This document shows positions 42,907-52,225 of a DNA stretch of 64,000 bases, piece by piece. A model generated the notes under the pieces. The model ran no database searches. It was given only the letters and a program-made list of their open reading frames with translations, and was not told the DNA's origin. The stretch lies in contig JAEUTZ010000004.1 in NCBI GenBank assembly GCA_016787725.1, positions 1 through 64,000 of the forward strand. The letters are read 5' to 3'. The position numbers and the translations under genes are program-made. The stretch is from Cyclobacteriaceae bacterium. GTDB taxonomy: Bacteria; Bacteroidota; Bacteroidia; Cytophagales; Cyclobacteriaceae. The first letter of the stretch is position 1; every line of letters starts with the position of its first letter.

Positions 42907-43477
42907 GGTAAACTATTTTGCACACGAAACAGCGGTCATCGATGCGGACTGTGAAATAGGAGCCGGGACAAAAATCTGGCACTTTTCACATATCATGACC
43001 GGGTGTAAAATAGGCGAGAACTGCAATCTCGGTCAGAATGTAGTGGTTTCGCCCCAGGTTGTTTTAGGGAAGAATGTGAAAGTGCAGAACAATGTTTCAA
43101 TCTATACCGGGGTAACCTGCGATGATGATGTGTTCCTTGGCCCCTCCATGGTTTTTACGAATGTTATCAACCCACGCAGTGCCATTAATCGCAAGTCTGA
43201 ATATGCGAAAACAAGAGTAGGCAGAGGCGCTACCATTGGTGCCAACGCTACCATTGTTTGCGGACATGATATTGGAAAGTATGCCTTTATCGGGGCGGGT
43301 GCGGTGGTGACAAAACATGTTCCTGATTACGCGCTTGTGGTGGGCAATCCTGCCCGGCAATCCGGTTGGATGAGTGAGTATGGGCATAAATTGAAATTTG
43401 ACAAAGATGGAAATGCACTTTGTCCGGAGAGCAATGAGCGATATCAGCTAATGGACGGGAACGTGACCAAGTTATAG
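42899..43477 (+). CDS. Hexapeptide-repeat N-acetyltransferase, WbpD-like
   Basis: This 192-residue left-handed beta-helix protein is mostly hexapeptide rungs: [54 protein letters not shown]-terminal segment [15 protein letters not shown] completes the family pattern. It should acetylate the 3-amino group made by the upstream aminotransferase, giving a 2,3-diacetamido uronic acid. Overlaps upstream gene; next gene follows after 1 base. Confidence 0.9.
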   Translation: MAEVNYFAHETAVIDADCEIGAGTKIWHFSHIMTGCKIGENCNLGQNVVVSPQVVLGKNVKVQNNVSIYTGVTCDDDVFLGPSMVFTNVINPRSAINRKSEYAKTRVGRGATIGANATIVCGHDIGKYAFIGAGAVVTKHVPDYALVVGNPARQSGWMSEYGHKLKFDKDGNALCPESNERYQLMDGNVTKL

Positions 43478-43478
43478 T

Positions 43479-44390
43479 ATGAAAAATTTTGCATTGATCG
43501 GAGCAGCAGGCTTCATCGCTCCACGCCATTTAAAAGCAATCAAAGAAACAGGAAACAACCTGGTTGCGGCTATGGATAAGTTTGACAGTGTGGGTATAAT
43601 CGATAGCTATTTTCCCCACGCTGATTTCTTTACGGAATTTGAACGGTTTGACCGACATATTGATAAACTCAGACGTCAGGGAACTCCGTTGGATTATGTG
43701 AGTATTTGCTCACCTAATTACTTACACGATTCCCACATTCGGTTTGCACTTCGTCACCATGCTGATGCCATTTGTGAAAAGCCTCTGGTTTTAAATCCAT
43801 GGAATGTAGAGGCATTGGCAGATATTGAGAAAGAAACCGGAAAACGGGTTTATACGATTCTTCAGCTTAGGTTGCATCCGGCTATTATTGCTCTGCGTAA
43901 TCAGGTTCTTGCTACCCCTAAGGATAAGATATTTGAGGTTGACCTGACGTACATCACCTCGCGCGGGAAATGGTATCACCATAGTTGGAAAGGGGAAGAG
44001 TCAAAGTCGGGCGGAATTGCCACCAATATCGGGATTCACTTCTTTGATATGCTGTTGTGGATTTTCGGGTCCCTCAAGTCCTTAAAAATTGAAAAGTATG
44101 AAGCGGACCATGCTGCCGGCTATTTAGATCTCCAGCGCGCCCGGGTAAAATGGTTTCTGAGTATTAATGAAAATCATTTACCAGAGGCTGTAATAGGACA
44201 AGGAAAGCGTACCTTCCGGTCCCTTAAAATGGATGGTTCAGAGATTGAGTTCAGCGAAGGGTTTACCGATTTACATACCACCAGCTATCAGGAAATCTTA
44301 AAGGGCAATGGATTTGGCCTTCAGCAAGCGCTTCCCTCCATTGAATTAGCCCATCAAATCCGGAAAACAAATAGGGATTCGAACCTCTAA
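43479..44390 (+). CDS. Gfo/Idh/MocA oxidoreductase, WbpB-like
   Basis: This 303-residue protein has an N-terminal Rossmann start (FALIGAAGFIAPRHLKAI), VSICSPNYLHDSHIRFAL and CEKPLVLNPWN. The C-terminal domain carries GGIATNIGIHFFDML. In Pseudomonas, WbpB oxidises C3 of UDP-GlcNAcA before WbpE acts; the same gene trio is present here. The downstream stop is followed by a new -7 element and rfbA. Confidence 0.88.
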   Translation: MKNFALIGAAGFIAPRHLKAIKETGNNLVAAMDKFDSVGIIDSYFPHADFFTEFERFDRHIDKLRRQGTPLDYVSICSPNYLHDSHIRFALRHHADAICEKPLVLNPWNVEALADIEKETGKRVYTILQLRLHPAIIALRNQVLATPKDKIFEVDLTYITSRGKWYHHSWKGEESKSGGIATNIGIHFFDMLLWIFGSLKSLKIEKYEADHAAGYLDLQRARVKWFLSINENHLPEAVIGQGKRTFRSLKMDGSEIEFSEGFTDLHTTSYQEILKGNGFGLQQALPSIELAHQIRKTNRDSNL

Positions 44391-44395
44391 AATTG

Positions 44396-44403
44396 TAAAT
44401 TTG
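44396..44403 (+). promoter_or_regulatory. -7 element upstream of rfbA
   Basis: TAAATTTG matches TAnnTTTG 16 bases before the ATG at 44420, in the only gap (29 bases) in this part of the locus. It may mark an internal transcript start. Confidence 0.35.
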
Positions 44404-44419
44404 CGGCTTATTTAAGTCC

Positions 44420-45298
44420 ATGAAAGGAATTATCCTTGCAGGGGGGTCTGGAACAAGACTTTATCCCCTTACAAAAGCGGTTTCCAAGCAGCTTTTGCCA
44501 ATTTATGACAAGCCAATGATCTACTACCCTTTGTCTATTTTGATGTTGGCGAACATCCGGGAGATCCTGATTATCTCTACACCCCATGACTTGCCTTTGT
44601 TTAGAGCACTATTGGGGGACGGATCTGACATAGGGCTAAAACTGGAATACCGCGAGCAGCCCTCACCTGATGGTTTGGCCCAGGCTTTTTTAATTGGTGA
44701 GACTTTTCTGAATGGAGACGCTGCCTGTTTGGTATTAGGAGACAATATTTTTTATGGCTACAATTTTTCCAAATTACTGGTTGAAGCAAGCCAACTTAAA
44801 ACCGGAGCTACGGTGTTTGGTTATTATGTAAACGACCCGGAGCGATACGGTGTGGCAGAATTTGATGTGCAAGGCAATGTGTTGTCCATTGAAGAAAAGC
44901 CGAAAGAACCCAAATCAAATTATGCAGTAACGGGTCTTTATTTCTATGATAAAACAGTCGTTGAAAAGGCCAAGCAGGTGAAGCCATCCCCACGGGGAGA
45001 GTTGGAAATCACAGACTTGAATAAAATCTATCTTCAGGAAAAATCCCTAACTGTAAAATTGTTGGGTAGGGGTATGGCTTGGTTGGATACGGGCACTCAT
45101 CAATCGATGTTACAAGCTTCTAATTTTATTGAATCAATCGAAGAGCGGCAGGGACTTAAAGTAGCTTGTCTAGAAGAAATAGCTTACAGAAAAGGATACA
45201 TAAACAAGGAACAAATCATTGAATTGGCCAAACCCCTGCTTAAGAATCAATACGGCAAATACCTAATGAAGATTATCAATGAAAAGTTTATTCGTTAG
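44420..45298 (+). CDS. rfbA: Glucose-1-phosphate thymidylyltransferase
   Basis: This 292-residue nucleotidyltransferase has [35 protein letters not shown] and [14 protein letters not shown]. The metal Asp is in LGDNIFYG and EITDLN comes later. It makes dTDP-glucose from dTTP and glucose-1-phosphate. Length is standard. It starts the rfbA-rfbC-rfbB trio with 0-1 base spacing. Confidence 0.96.
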   Translation: MKGIILAGGSGTRLYPLTKAVSKQLLPIYDKPMIYYPLSILMLANIREILIISTPHDLPLFRALLGDGSDIGLKLEYREQPSPDGLAQAFLIGETFLNGDAACLVLGDNIFYGYNFSKLLVEASQLKTGATVFGYYVNDPERYGVAEFDVQGNVLSIEEKPKEPKSNYAVTGLYFYDKTVVEKAKQVKPSPRGELEITDLNKIYLQEKSLTVKLLGRGMAWLDTGTHQSMLQASNFIESIEERQGLKVACLEEIAYRKGYINKEQIIELAKPLLKNQYGKYLMKIINEKFIR

Positions 45299-45847
45299 AT
45301 GAAAGTTAGTGAGACTGGATTTAATGGTTTATTGATATTAATGCCAAAAGTGATTGGAGATAATCGAGGCTACTTTATGGAATCGTACAACCAAAAGACA
45401 TTACTTGAAGCTGGAATAGATATAAAATTTGTTCAGGACAATCAATCGAGTTCCTCAAGAGGGGTTTTGCGTGGGCTTCACTTTCAAAATGCTCCTCACG
45501 CACAAACCAAGTTGGTAAGGGTGCTTACAGGAACAATTCTTGATGTGGTTGTGGATTTGCGAAAGAGTGAATCAACCTTCGGAAAAAGTTATGCCATTGA
45601 GCTTTCAGACAAAAACAAAAAGCAATTGTTGGTACCTAAGGGATTTGCACATGGGTTTGTTGTATTAAGTGACCGCGCAGAGGTTTTTTACAAGTGCGAT
45701 GAATACTACAACGCGCAGGCAGAAGGAGGGATTTTTTATAGTGATCCTTCTATGGGTATTGATTGGCTATTGGAGCCGAAAGATTTGATACTTTCCGGTC
45801 GTGACCAGAGTCATCCATTTTTGAGCGAAGCTAAATTTAATTTTTGA
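45299..45847 (+). CDS. rfbC: dTDP-4-dehydrorhamnose 3,5-epimerase
   Basis: This 182-residue cupin has DNRGYFMESYNQKT, FVQDNQSSSSRGVLRGLHFQ with the catalytic His, VVVDLRKSESTFG, and FAHGFVVLSDRAEVFYKCDEYY. It epimerises dTDP-4-keto-6-deoxyglucose. No rfbD reductase gene lies in this window. Confidence 0.95.
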   Translation: MKVSETGFNGLLILMPKVIGDNRGYFMESYNQKTLLEAGIDIKFVQDNQSSSSRGVLRGLHFQNAPHAQTKLVRVLTGTILDVVVDLRKSESTFGKSYAIELSDKNKKQLLVPKGFAHGFVVLSDRAEVFYKCDEYYNAQAEGGIFYSDPSMGIDWLLEPKDLILSGRDQSHPFLSEAKFNF

Positions 45848-45848
45848 G

Positions 45849-46859
45849 ATGAAGAACATATTAGTAACCGGGGGTGCCGGTTTTATTGGGTCGAACTTTA
45901 TTCCCTTCTTTTTGGAAAAGAACAAGGATTACTATGTTATTAATCTGGATTTATTAACCTATGCTGGTAATTCTGATAATTTGAAAGAGGTTGAAGGGAA
46001 TGCCCGGTATACCTTTGTGAAGGGCGATATTTGTGATCGTGCCTTAGTAGAATCGCTCTTTGAGAAATTCAACATATCTGGCGTTATTCACTTTGCGGCA
46101 GAGTCGCACGTAGATAATTCCATCTCAAGCCCTGAAGCATTTATTCACACAAATATCAACGGCACCTTTACCTTATTGGACGTGGCGCGCAGGCAATGGA
46201 TGAGTGCTCCGTTTGAAGTAAAGAGTGAAAAAAATGGCAATCGGTTTTTACATGTTTCTACTGACGAAGTATATGGATCATTAGGAAGCGAAGGCTTATT
46301 TACAGAAGCAACTCCTTATGCACCAAATAGCCCATATTCTGCCTCCAAGGCGAGTAGCGATTTGATCGTTCGCAGCTATTTCCATACCTATGGGATGAAT
46401 GTAGTGACCACTAATTGTTCGAATAATTATGGTCCCAAGCAGCATAATGAAAAATTGATACCCACCATTATTCGCAAAGCATTATCAGGACAGCCAATTC
46501 CGATTTATGGAGATGGATTGAATGTACGTGATTGGCTATATGTGTTAGATCATGGCAAAGGAATCGACCTGGCATATCATAAGGGCAAGGCGGGTGAAAC
46601 TTATAATATTGGCGGAAGAAACGAACGCACCAACAAAGAGATCGTAAATACAATTTGTGAGATTCTGGATGCAAAACGTCCCAGGGCAGATGGAAAATCT
46701 TACAAACAACAAATCACTTATGTAAAAGATCGGGCAGGCCATGATAGACGTTATGCCATCGATGCGACTAAAATTGAAACGGAATTAGTCTGGAGTGCGG
46801 ATGAGAATTTTGAAAGCGGGATTTTAAAAACCATTTCATGGTATTTGGGTGGCAAGTGA
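45849..46859 (+). CDS. rfbB: dTDP-glucose 4,6-dehydratase
   Basis: This 336-residue short-chain dehydrogenase has GGAGFIGSNFIPFF, FAAESHVDNSI, VSTDEVYGSLG with the catalytic Asp-Glu, YSASKASSDL (YxxxK) and NCSNNYGPKQ. It makes dTDP-4-keto-6-deoxyglucose, used for rhamnose or other 6-deoxy sugars. It is last of the rfb trio. Confidence 0.96.
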   Translation: MKNILVTGGAGFIGSNFIPFFLEKNKDYYVINLDLLTYAGNSDNLKEVEGNARYTFVKGDICDRALVESLFEKFNISGVIHFAAESHVDNSISSPEAFIHTNINGTFTLLDVARRQWMSAPFEVKSEKNGNRFLHVSTDEVYGSLGSEGLFTEATPYAPNSPYSASKASSDLIVRSYFHTYGMNVVTTNCSNNYGPKQHNEKLIPTIIRKALSGQPIPIYGDGLNVRDWLYVLDHGKGIDLAYHKGKAGETYNIGGRNERTNKEIVNTICEILDAKRPRADGKSYKQQITYVKDRAGHDRRYAIDATKIETELVWSADENFESGILKTISWYLGGK

Positions 46860-46867
46860 TACCTTTG
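46860..46867 (+). promoter_or_regulatory. -7 element upstream of pseB
   Basis: TACCTTTG matches TAnnTTTG, 19 bases before the pseB ATG, starting on the base after the rfbB stop codon. From here the sequence looks more AT-rich. It may start a separate pseudaminic-acid transcript. Confidence 0.35.
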
Positions 46868-46886
46868 CAATAAATAATCTCTAAAA

Positions 46887-47906
46887 ATGTTAAATGGTAA
46901 AAGTGTTTTAATTACAGGAGGAACCGGTTCTTTTGGTAAGATGTTTACCAAATTGATTTTGAAGAAATATCCTGATGTCAAAAGGTTGGTAATTTTTTCA
47001 CGTGATGAACAAAAGCATTATCAAATGGAATTGGAATATTCTGAGAGAGTATATCCGGTTCTACGATATTTCATCGGGGATGTAAGGGAGGAAAACAGAT
47101 TGGTAAGTGCTTTTGAGGGAATAGATGTGGTGATACATGCTGCAGCAATGAAGCATGTTCATCTTGCTGAATATAATCCGATGGAATGCGTTAAGACAAA
47201 TATTCTTGGCGCTGAAAATGTAATTCGTGCCGCAATAAAAGCTGGAGTTAAGAAAGTCGTTGCCCTGTCTACTGATAAAGCTGCTGCGCCTATAAATTTA
47301 TACGGTGCAACAAAGTTAGCATCAGATAAACTTTTCATTGCAGCAAATAATATACGTGGGAAAAGGGATATAATCTTTTCAGTAGTTCGTTATGGTAATG
47401 TGATGGGCTCTAACGGATCTGTAATGCCGTTTTTTTTAAAGAAGCGTTCAGAAGGAGTACTGCCAATAACAGATAGGCGAATGACTCGTTTTAATATTTC
47501 TCTGGAAGAGGGTTGCGAAATGGTATTTTTTGCTATTGAAAAGGCCTGGGGTGGAGAAATTTTTGTTCCCAAGATACCCTCTTACAAAATTGTAGATGTT
47601 GCAACAGCTATTGCGCCAGATTGCAAGCAGATTGAAGTGGGAATCAGGCCAGGAGAGAAGCTTCATGAAGAAATGATAACCGTATCAGATTCTTATAACA
47701 CTTTAGATTTGGGTAAGTATTATGCGATTTTACCTCAACAGCCAATATTTAATGTTGAAGATTATAAAATGCATTTCAAGGCTCAGAATGTTCCTCAAGG
47801 GTTTAGTTATAATTCGGGTAATAATGACCAGTGGGAAACAGTTGAAAATTTAAGAGTATTAATAAACAAATATGTGGATCCAAATTTTGAAATTATATCC
47901 AAATGA
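46887..47906 (+). CDS. pseB: UDP-GlcNAc 4,6-dehydratase (inverting), PseB
   Basis: This 339-residue enzyme begins LNGKSVLITGGTGSFG, the PseB start. It has FSRDEQKHYQMELEY, HAAAMKHVHLAEYNPMECV, LSTDKAAAPINLYGATK and RYGNVMGSNGSV. It performs the first step to CMP-pseudaminic acid: 4,6-dehydration with 5-epimerisation of UDP-GlcNAc. It overlaps pseC by 4 bases. Confidence 0.93.
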   Translation: MLNGKSVLITGGTGSFGKMFTKLILKKYPDVKRLVIFSRDEQKHYQMELEYSERVYPVLRYFIGDVREENRLVSAFEGIDVVIHAAAMKHVHLAEYNPMECVKTNILGAENVIRAAIKAGVKKVVALSTDKAAAPINLYGATKLASDKLFIAANNIRGKRDIIFSVVRYGNVMGSNGSVMPFFLKKRSEGVLPITDRRMTRFNISLEEGCEMVFFAIEKAWGGEIFVPKIPSYKIVDVATAIAPDCKQIEVGIRPGEKLHEEMITVSDSYNTLDLGKYYAILPQQPIFNVEDYKMHFKAQNVPQGFSYNSGNNDQWETVENLRVLINKYVDPNFEIISK

Positions 47907-49084
47907 TTAGACCAATACCTTATGGAAAGCAATCAATATCAAAAGACGATGAGTTGGCTCTAGTTGATGCCCTTAATTCAGAATTTCTAACACAAGGGCC
48001 AAAAGTTTATGAATTTGAATCAAAATTTGCGGATTATGTTGGAAGTAAATATGCAGTTGCAGTTTCAAATGGAACGGCTGCTCTTCATTTATGTACACTT
48101 GCACTCGGAGTAAATTATAATTCGAATGTAATTACAACACCTATAACATTTGCAGCCTCAGCTAATTGTGTCTTGTATTGCGGTGGTAAAGTACATTTTG
48201 CAGACATTGATTCATCTTCAGGCGTAATTGATATTGGATCAGTGATAAAACTGCTTGAATCAAAGCCGGAGGGTTATTTTCATGGTTTGATTCCTGTTGA
48301 TTTTGCTGGTTATCCAGTCAATTTAGAGGAGTTTAGGAAAATAGCTGATCAATATGGTTTGTGGATAATTGAAGATGCATGTCATGCCCCAGGTGGTTTT
48401 TTCACCGATTCAGCCTCAAAACAACAACGTTGTGGAAATGGAAATTATGCAGATTTGGCAATATTTTCATTTCACCCTGTCAAACATATTGCCACTGGCG
48501 AAGGTGGAATGATTACCACCAATGATGAGCAGCTTTATAAAAAGCTTTTAAAACTGCGAACACATGGAATAACCAAGGAACCTTCATTACTTGAAAAAAA
48601 TGAAGGTGGATGGTATTATGAAATGCAAGAATTAGGTTTTAATTACAGAATACCTGATATCCTCTGCGCCCTTGGGATTTCACAATTGAAAAAGGCCGAA
48701 AGAGGCCTTTCAAGGAGAAAGGAAATTGCAAGAAAGTATGATGAGGCATTTAAAGGATATAAATCAATCAGAAAATTTGAGAACCAACAAAACTTAGATA
48801 GAAAAGGAATACAACATGCTTATCACCTTTATATAATTAGAATTAAAGACCGATTAGAACTTTATAATCATCTAAGGTTAAATAATATTATAGCGCAAGT
48901 CCATTATATTCCTGTTTATAGTATGCCTTATTACCGAAATAATGGTTATCATGATGTGCGTTGTATTGAGGCTGAGTCTTACTACAGCGAATGTTTGAGT
49001 CTTCCCATATATCCTTCTCTATCAGATACTGAGCAAAATTTTGTAATTGAAACAATCTTAAATTTTATTAATAAAAAATTATGA
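47903..49084 (+). CDS. pseC: UDP-4-amino-4,6-dideoxy-AltNAc aminotransferase, PseC
   Basis: This 393-residue PLP enzyme begins MIRPIPYGKQSISKDD, has SNGTAALHLCTLALG, PITFAASANCVLYCGG, EDACHAPGG and the PLP lysine in FSFHPVKHIATGEGGM. It aminates C4 of the PseB product. Order and 4-base overlaps with neighbours match pse operons elsewhere. Confidence 0.92.
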   Translation: MIRPIPYGKQSISKDDELALVDALNSEFLTQGPKVYEFESKFADYVGSKYAVAVSNGTAALHLCTLALGVNYNSNVITTPITFAASANCVLYCGGKVHFADIDSSSGVIDIGSVIKLLESKPEGYFHGLIPVDFAGYPVNLEEFRKIADQYGLWIIEDACHAPGGFFTDSASKQQRCGNGNYADLAIFSFHPVKHIATGEGGMITTNDEQLYKKLLKLRTHGITKEPSLLEKNEGGWYYEMQELGFNYRIPDILCALGISQLKKAERGLSRRKEIARKYDEAFKGYKSIRKFENQQNLDRKGIQHAYHLYIIRIKDRLELYNHLRLNNIIAQVHYIPVYSMPYYRNNGYHDVRCIEAESYYSECLSLPIYPSLSDTEQNFVIETILNFINKKL

Positions 49085-49734
49085 GTTTAAATACACAAGA
49101 ACATTTTTGGAGTGGTGACTTCGGCAAGAACTACACAGATAGGAATAGTCGACATAGTGATGAATTTAACAATGCTTATGAGGTTTGGTATGGAATCTCA
49201 AGGACAAAAATGAATCAAACATTTTTAGGCTCTATACCAAAGGATATTAAAATTCTTGAAGTAGGCTGCAACACAGGTATGCAATTATCTGAGCTTCAAT
49301 CTGAGGGATTCACTTCCCTATACGGTATTGAACTTCAAGATTATGCTGTCCAAAAAGCTAAAGAGTATACAGAGGGAATTAATATCATTCAGGGATCTGC
49401 ATTTGATATTCCATTTAAGGATAATTTCTTTGATTTGGTATTTACAAGTGGTGTGCTTATTCATATTTCTCCTGATAATCTTTCTAAAGTGTTTTCTGAA
49501 ATGTATCGTTGCTCTAAAAAATACGTTTGGGGGTTTGAATATTACTCAGATGATGTAACATCAATAAACTATCGTGGAAATGAAGGTTTCTTGTGGAAAG
49601 CAAACTATGGAAAATTATTGCGCAGTCAGTTTTCCAATTTAGAACTTATCAAAGAAGAGAAGTACCCATATATCACACAGGCTGAAAAAGGCAATGTTGA
49701 TTTCATGTATCTTCTTGAAAAGAGAAATGCCTAA
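49081..49734 (+). CDS. Pseudaminic acid biosynthesis-associated methylase
   Basis: This 217-residue SAM-dependent methyltransferase starts with EHFWSGDFGKNYTDRN, the block of the methylase family often found in pseudaminic-acid clusters. It has the SAM motif ILEVGCNTGMQLSEL and FDLVFTSGVLIHISPDN. The acceptor is not established for the family. Its ATG overlaps the pseC stop, and its end overlaps the next gene. Confidence 0.85.
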   Translation: MSLNTQEHFWSGDFGKNYTDRNSRHSDEFNNAYEVWYGISRTKMNQTFLGSIPKDIKILEVGCNTGMQLSELQSEGFTSLYGIELQDYAVQKAKEYTEGINIIQGSAFDIPFKDNFFDLVFTSGVLIHISPDNLSKVFSEMYRCSKKYVWGFEYYSDDVTSINYRGNEGFLWKANYGKLLRSQFSNLELIKEEKYPYITQAEKGNVDFMYLLEKRNA

Positions 49735-50458
49735 GGTTGGTATAATAACACAAGCAAGAATGACCAGCACACGGCTGCCTGGTAAAATTTTACTGTTCTC
49801 CGGTGGAAAAATAGTTCTACATCATCACATCCATCGACTTCAATGGAGCGGTTTGCCAGTTTTTGTTGCAACGACAAATAATCAATCAGATAAACCTGTT
49901 GTCGATTTTTGTACAGCCAACAATTTTTCGTATTTCCGCGGTGATGAGTTCAACGTCCTTGAGCGATTCACATTTTGTGCGCGTATGCACGAACTTGATA
50001 CGATTATTCGAGTCACTTCTGATTGTCCGCTTATTGATGGAAATATTATCGCAGAGGGACTTGATAAATATCAGCAGCTAAGAAATGATAAAATTTATTA
50101 TTCCAATTGCATACAGAGAACCTATCCGCGAGGCCTTGACTTCGAAATCTTTTCACGTCAGCTTCTTGAAGATGCTTATGAGAATGCAACACTCGAAGCC
50201 GATAAGGAGCATGTAACGCCATACATAAACCAAAATCGATCTGGCAGTGTCGTGCTAGAGCACCACACATCGCAACCGGATTACAGTGACTTGCGCTGGA
50301 CTTTAGACACACCGGATGACTGGACACTCCTTGATTCGCTATTGCAAAAATATAACGCTGGGAATCTTCGCTATGAAGATATTATTGCAATATTAATTAA
50401 GAATCCAACTTTAAAAGCATTAAATACCCACGTTAAACAAAAAGAAGTAAACTTATGA
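49727..50458 (+). CDS. Cytidylyltransferase, PseF/SpsF-like
   Basis: The ATG at 49727 gives 243 residues starting MPKVGIITQARMTSTRLPGK, the SpsF/CMP-KDO synthetase-like start with the nucleotide loop. SDCPLIDGNIIAEGLDKYQQ is the metal-binding region. In this setting it activates the final nonulosonic acid with CTP. An alternative upstream start lies inside the methylase gene. Overlaps at both ends by 4-8 bases. Confidence 0.85.
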   Translation: MPKVGIITQARMTSTRLPGKILLFSGGKIVLHHHIHRLQWSGLPVFVATTNNQSDKPVVDFCTANNFSYFRGDEFNVLERFTFCARMHELDTIIRVTSDCPLIDGNIIAEGLDKYQQLRNDKIYYSNCIQRTYPRGLDFEIFSRQLLEDAYENATLEADKEHVTPYINQNRSGSVVLEHHTSQPDYSDLRWTLDTPDDWTLLDSLLQKYNAGNLRYEDIIAILIKNPTLKALNTHVKQKEVNL

Positions 50459-51600
50459 AGTACTGTACTCGTTGCGTAATGCCAGACACGAAGCCAGATT
50501 TGTTTTTGGATGAAGAAGGTGTGTGTAACGCCTGCCGTAGCTTTGAAAGGAGAAAAGAGATCAATTGGGAAACTCGAAAAAGAGAATTTTTTGAAGTCGT
50601 AGATCGCTACCGTTCAAAAGATGGAAGTAGCTGGGATTGCATTATTCCGGTCAGTGGTGGAAAAGACAGCACTTATCAGGTGTTAAAAGTCCTTCAGCAA
50701 GGTTTGAATCCATTGTGTGTAACAGCTACAACCTGTCATCTTTCTGATATTGGAAGGAAAAATATTGAAAATATTAAAAGCTTTGGTGTTGATTACATAG
50801 AGTTCTCGCCAAACATTAATGTTAGAAGAAAATTGAATAAAATCGGTTTAACACAGGTTGGAGATATTTCCTGGCCGGAGCATGTTGGGATTTTCACCAT
50901 CCCAGTCAGGGCAGCAGTTGAATTCAACGTACCTTTGATAGTTTGGGGTGAGAATTCGCAAAATGAATATGGTGGCCCGGCATCTGCAAGCGAGAATAAC
51001 GTTTTAAACAGGAGATGGCTTGAAGAATTTGGTGGCCTTTTAGGATTGCGCGTCTCTGATCTGATCGGTATGGAAGGCATTGAAAAACGTCATTTGATTC
51101 CATATAGCTATCCCAAGGATGAGGAACTATCAAGAGTCGGAGCAACGGGAATATTTTTAGGATATTATTTTCCTTGGGATGGCTATAGCAATGCTCTAAT
51201 TGCGCAGGCGAATGGCTTTGTAACAAAAAGCACTATAGTTGAAGGTTCAGTTGTCAACTATGAAAACCTAGACAATTGTCAGACAGGAATTCATGATTAT
51301 TTCAAGTTTCTGAAATTTGGATTCGGTCGCGCAACCGATATTACGTGCTTACATCTTCGAAGAGGAAGAATAACCCGTGAATTTGCAGTCGACTTTGTAA
51401 ATAAGCATGATGGGAAATTTCCGTGGACATATCTTGATGTATCGATCGAAGATATTTTAGGCCCTTTAGACATTACCTTAGATGACTTTATAAAAGTGTG
51501 CGATCGCTTCACTAACAAGAAAATTTTTCAAACCGATGCCCGTGGCAACCTAATCAAAGATAAACGTGGAAATCTGAAGAAAATTAAATACGCAGAGTAA
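50455..51600 (+). CDS. N-acetyl sugar amidotransferase (PseA/WbpG-like)
   Basis: This 381-residue protein has an N-terminal zinc-type set (CTRCVMPD and CNACRSFE), then the PP-loop IIPVSGGKDSTYQVLKVL that adenylates the substrate. The family converts an N-acetyl group to an acetamidino group, using ammonia from HisH/HisF-like partners encoded next. In Campylobacter the homologue PseA acts on pseudaminic acid, in Pseudomonas WbpG on a diacetamido uronic acid. Either substrate pathway is encoded in this window. Confidence 0.9.
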   Translation: MKYCTRCVMPDTKPDLFLDEEGVCNACRSFERRKEINWETRKREFFEVVDRYRSKDGSSWDCIIPVSGGKDSTYQVLKVLQQGLNPLCVTATTCHLSDIGRKNIENIKSFGVDYIEFSPNINVRRKLNKIGLTQVGDISWPEHVGIFTIPVRAAVEFNVPLIVWGENSQNEYGGPASASENNVLNRRWLEEFGGLLGLRVSDLIGMEGIEKRHLIPYSYPKDEELSRVGATGIFLGYYFPWDGYSNALIAQANGFVTKSTIVEGSVVNYENLDNCQTGIHDYFKFLKFGFGRATDITCLHLRRGRITREFAVDFVNKHDGKFPWTYLDVSIEDILGPLDITLDDFIKVCDRFTNKKIFQTDARGNLIKDKRGNLKKIKYAE

Positions 51601-51601
51601 A

Positions 51602-52225
51602 ATGAGTGTACTTATTATAGACTATGGCATGTGCAATCTGGGTTCTGTGAAGAGGGCATTTGAAGAGTGTGGCGCGACTGCGTTTATCAGCGATAACCCC
51701 AGAGATGCAGAGATAGCATCACACCTTGTTTTACCAGGTGTAGGCGCATTTGGAGATGCAATGAGAAACATAACGGCAGCTGGTTGGCATTCTGCACTCC
51801 GCAAATATACCTTAGAGTATAAAGTGCCCTTGCTGGGAATATGTCTTGGTATGCAACTTTTAGCCGAAAAGGGATTTGAAGGAGGCGAACACACTGGTTT
51901 AAGTTTGATTGAGGGCGAAGTAATGAAAATTTATAATTTAGAATCATCAAATAAATTTCGTGTGCCGCATATCGGATGGAATGAGATTGATAAAAAAAAA
52001 GATCATCCATTGCTGGCAAAGCTGGAACCATCCACTGATTTTTATTTTGTTCATAGCTATTTCTTTAATGCAAGGAAGTCAGAGAATATTCTGACTACAA
52101 CGCATTATGGGCTCGACTTTCCTTCAATCGTGAGTAATGGCAACATTATGGGAGTTCAATTCCATCCAGAAAAGAGTTCAAGAGCCGGATTCCAGATTAT
52201 CAAAAATTTTCTAAGTATAAACTGA
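51602..52225 (+). CDS. hisH: HisH-like glutaminase subunit for sugar amidation
   Basis: This 207-residue class I glutamine amidotransferase has IIDYGMCNLGSV and the nucleophile Cys in LLGICLGMQLLAEKGFEGG (about 82). The catalytic His and Glu are in MGVQFHPEKSS near the C-terminus. Position beside the amidotransferase indicates ammonia supply for sugar modification rather than histidine synthesis. One base after the upstream stop; overlaps hisF. Confidence 0.9.
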   Translation: MSVLIIDYGMCNLGSVKRAFEECGATAFISDNPRDAEIASHLVLPGVGAFGDAMRNITAAGWHSALRKYTLEYKVPLLGICLGMQLLAEKGFEGGEHTGLSLIEGEVMKIYNLESSNKFRVPHIGWNEIDKKKDHPLLAKLEPSTDFYFVHSYFFNARKSENILTTTHYGLDFPSIVSNGNIMGVQFHPEKSSRAGFQIIKNFLSIN

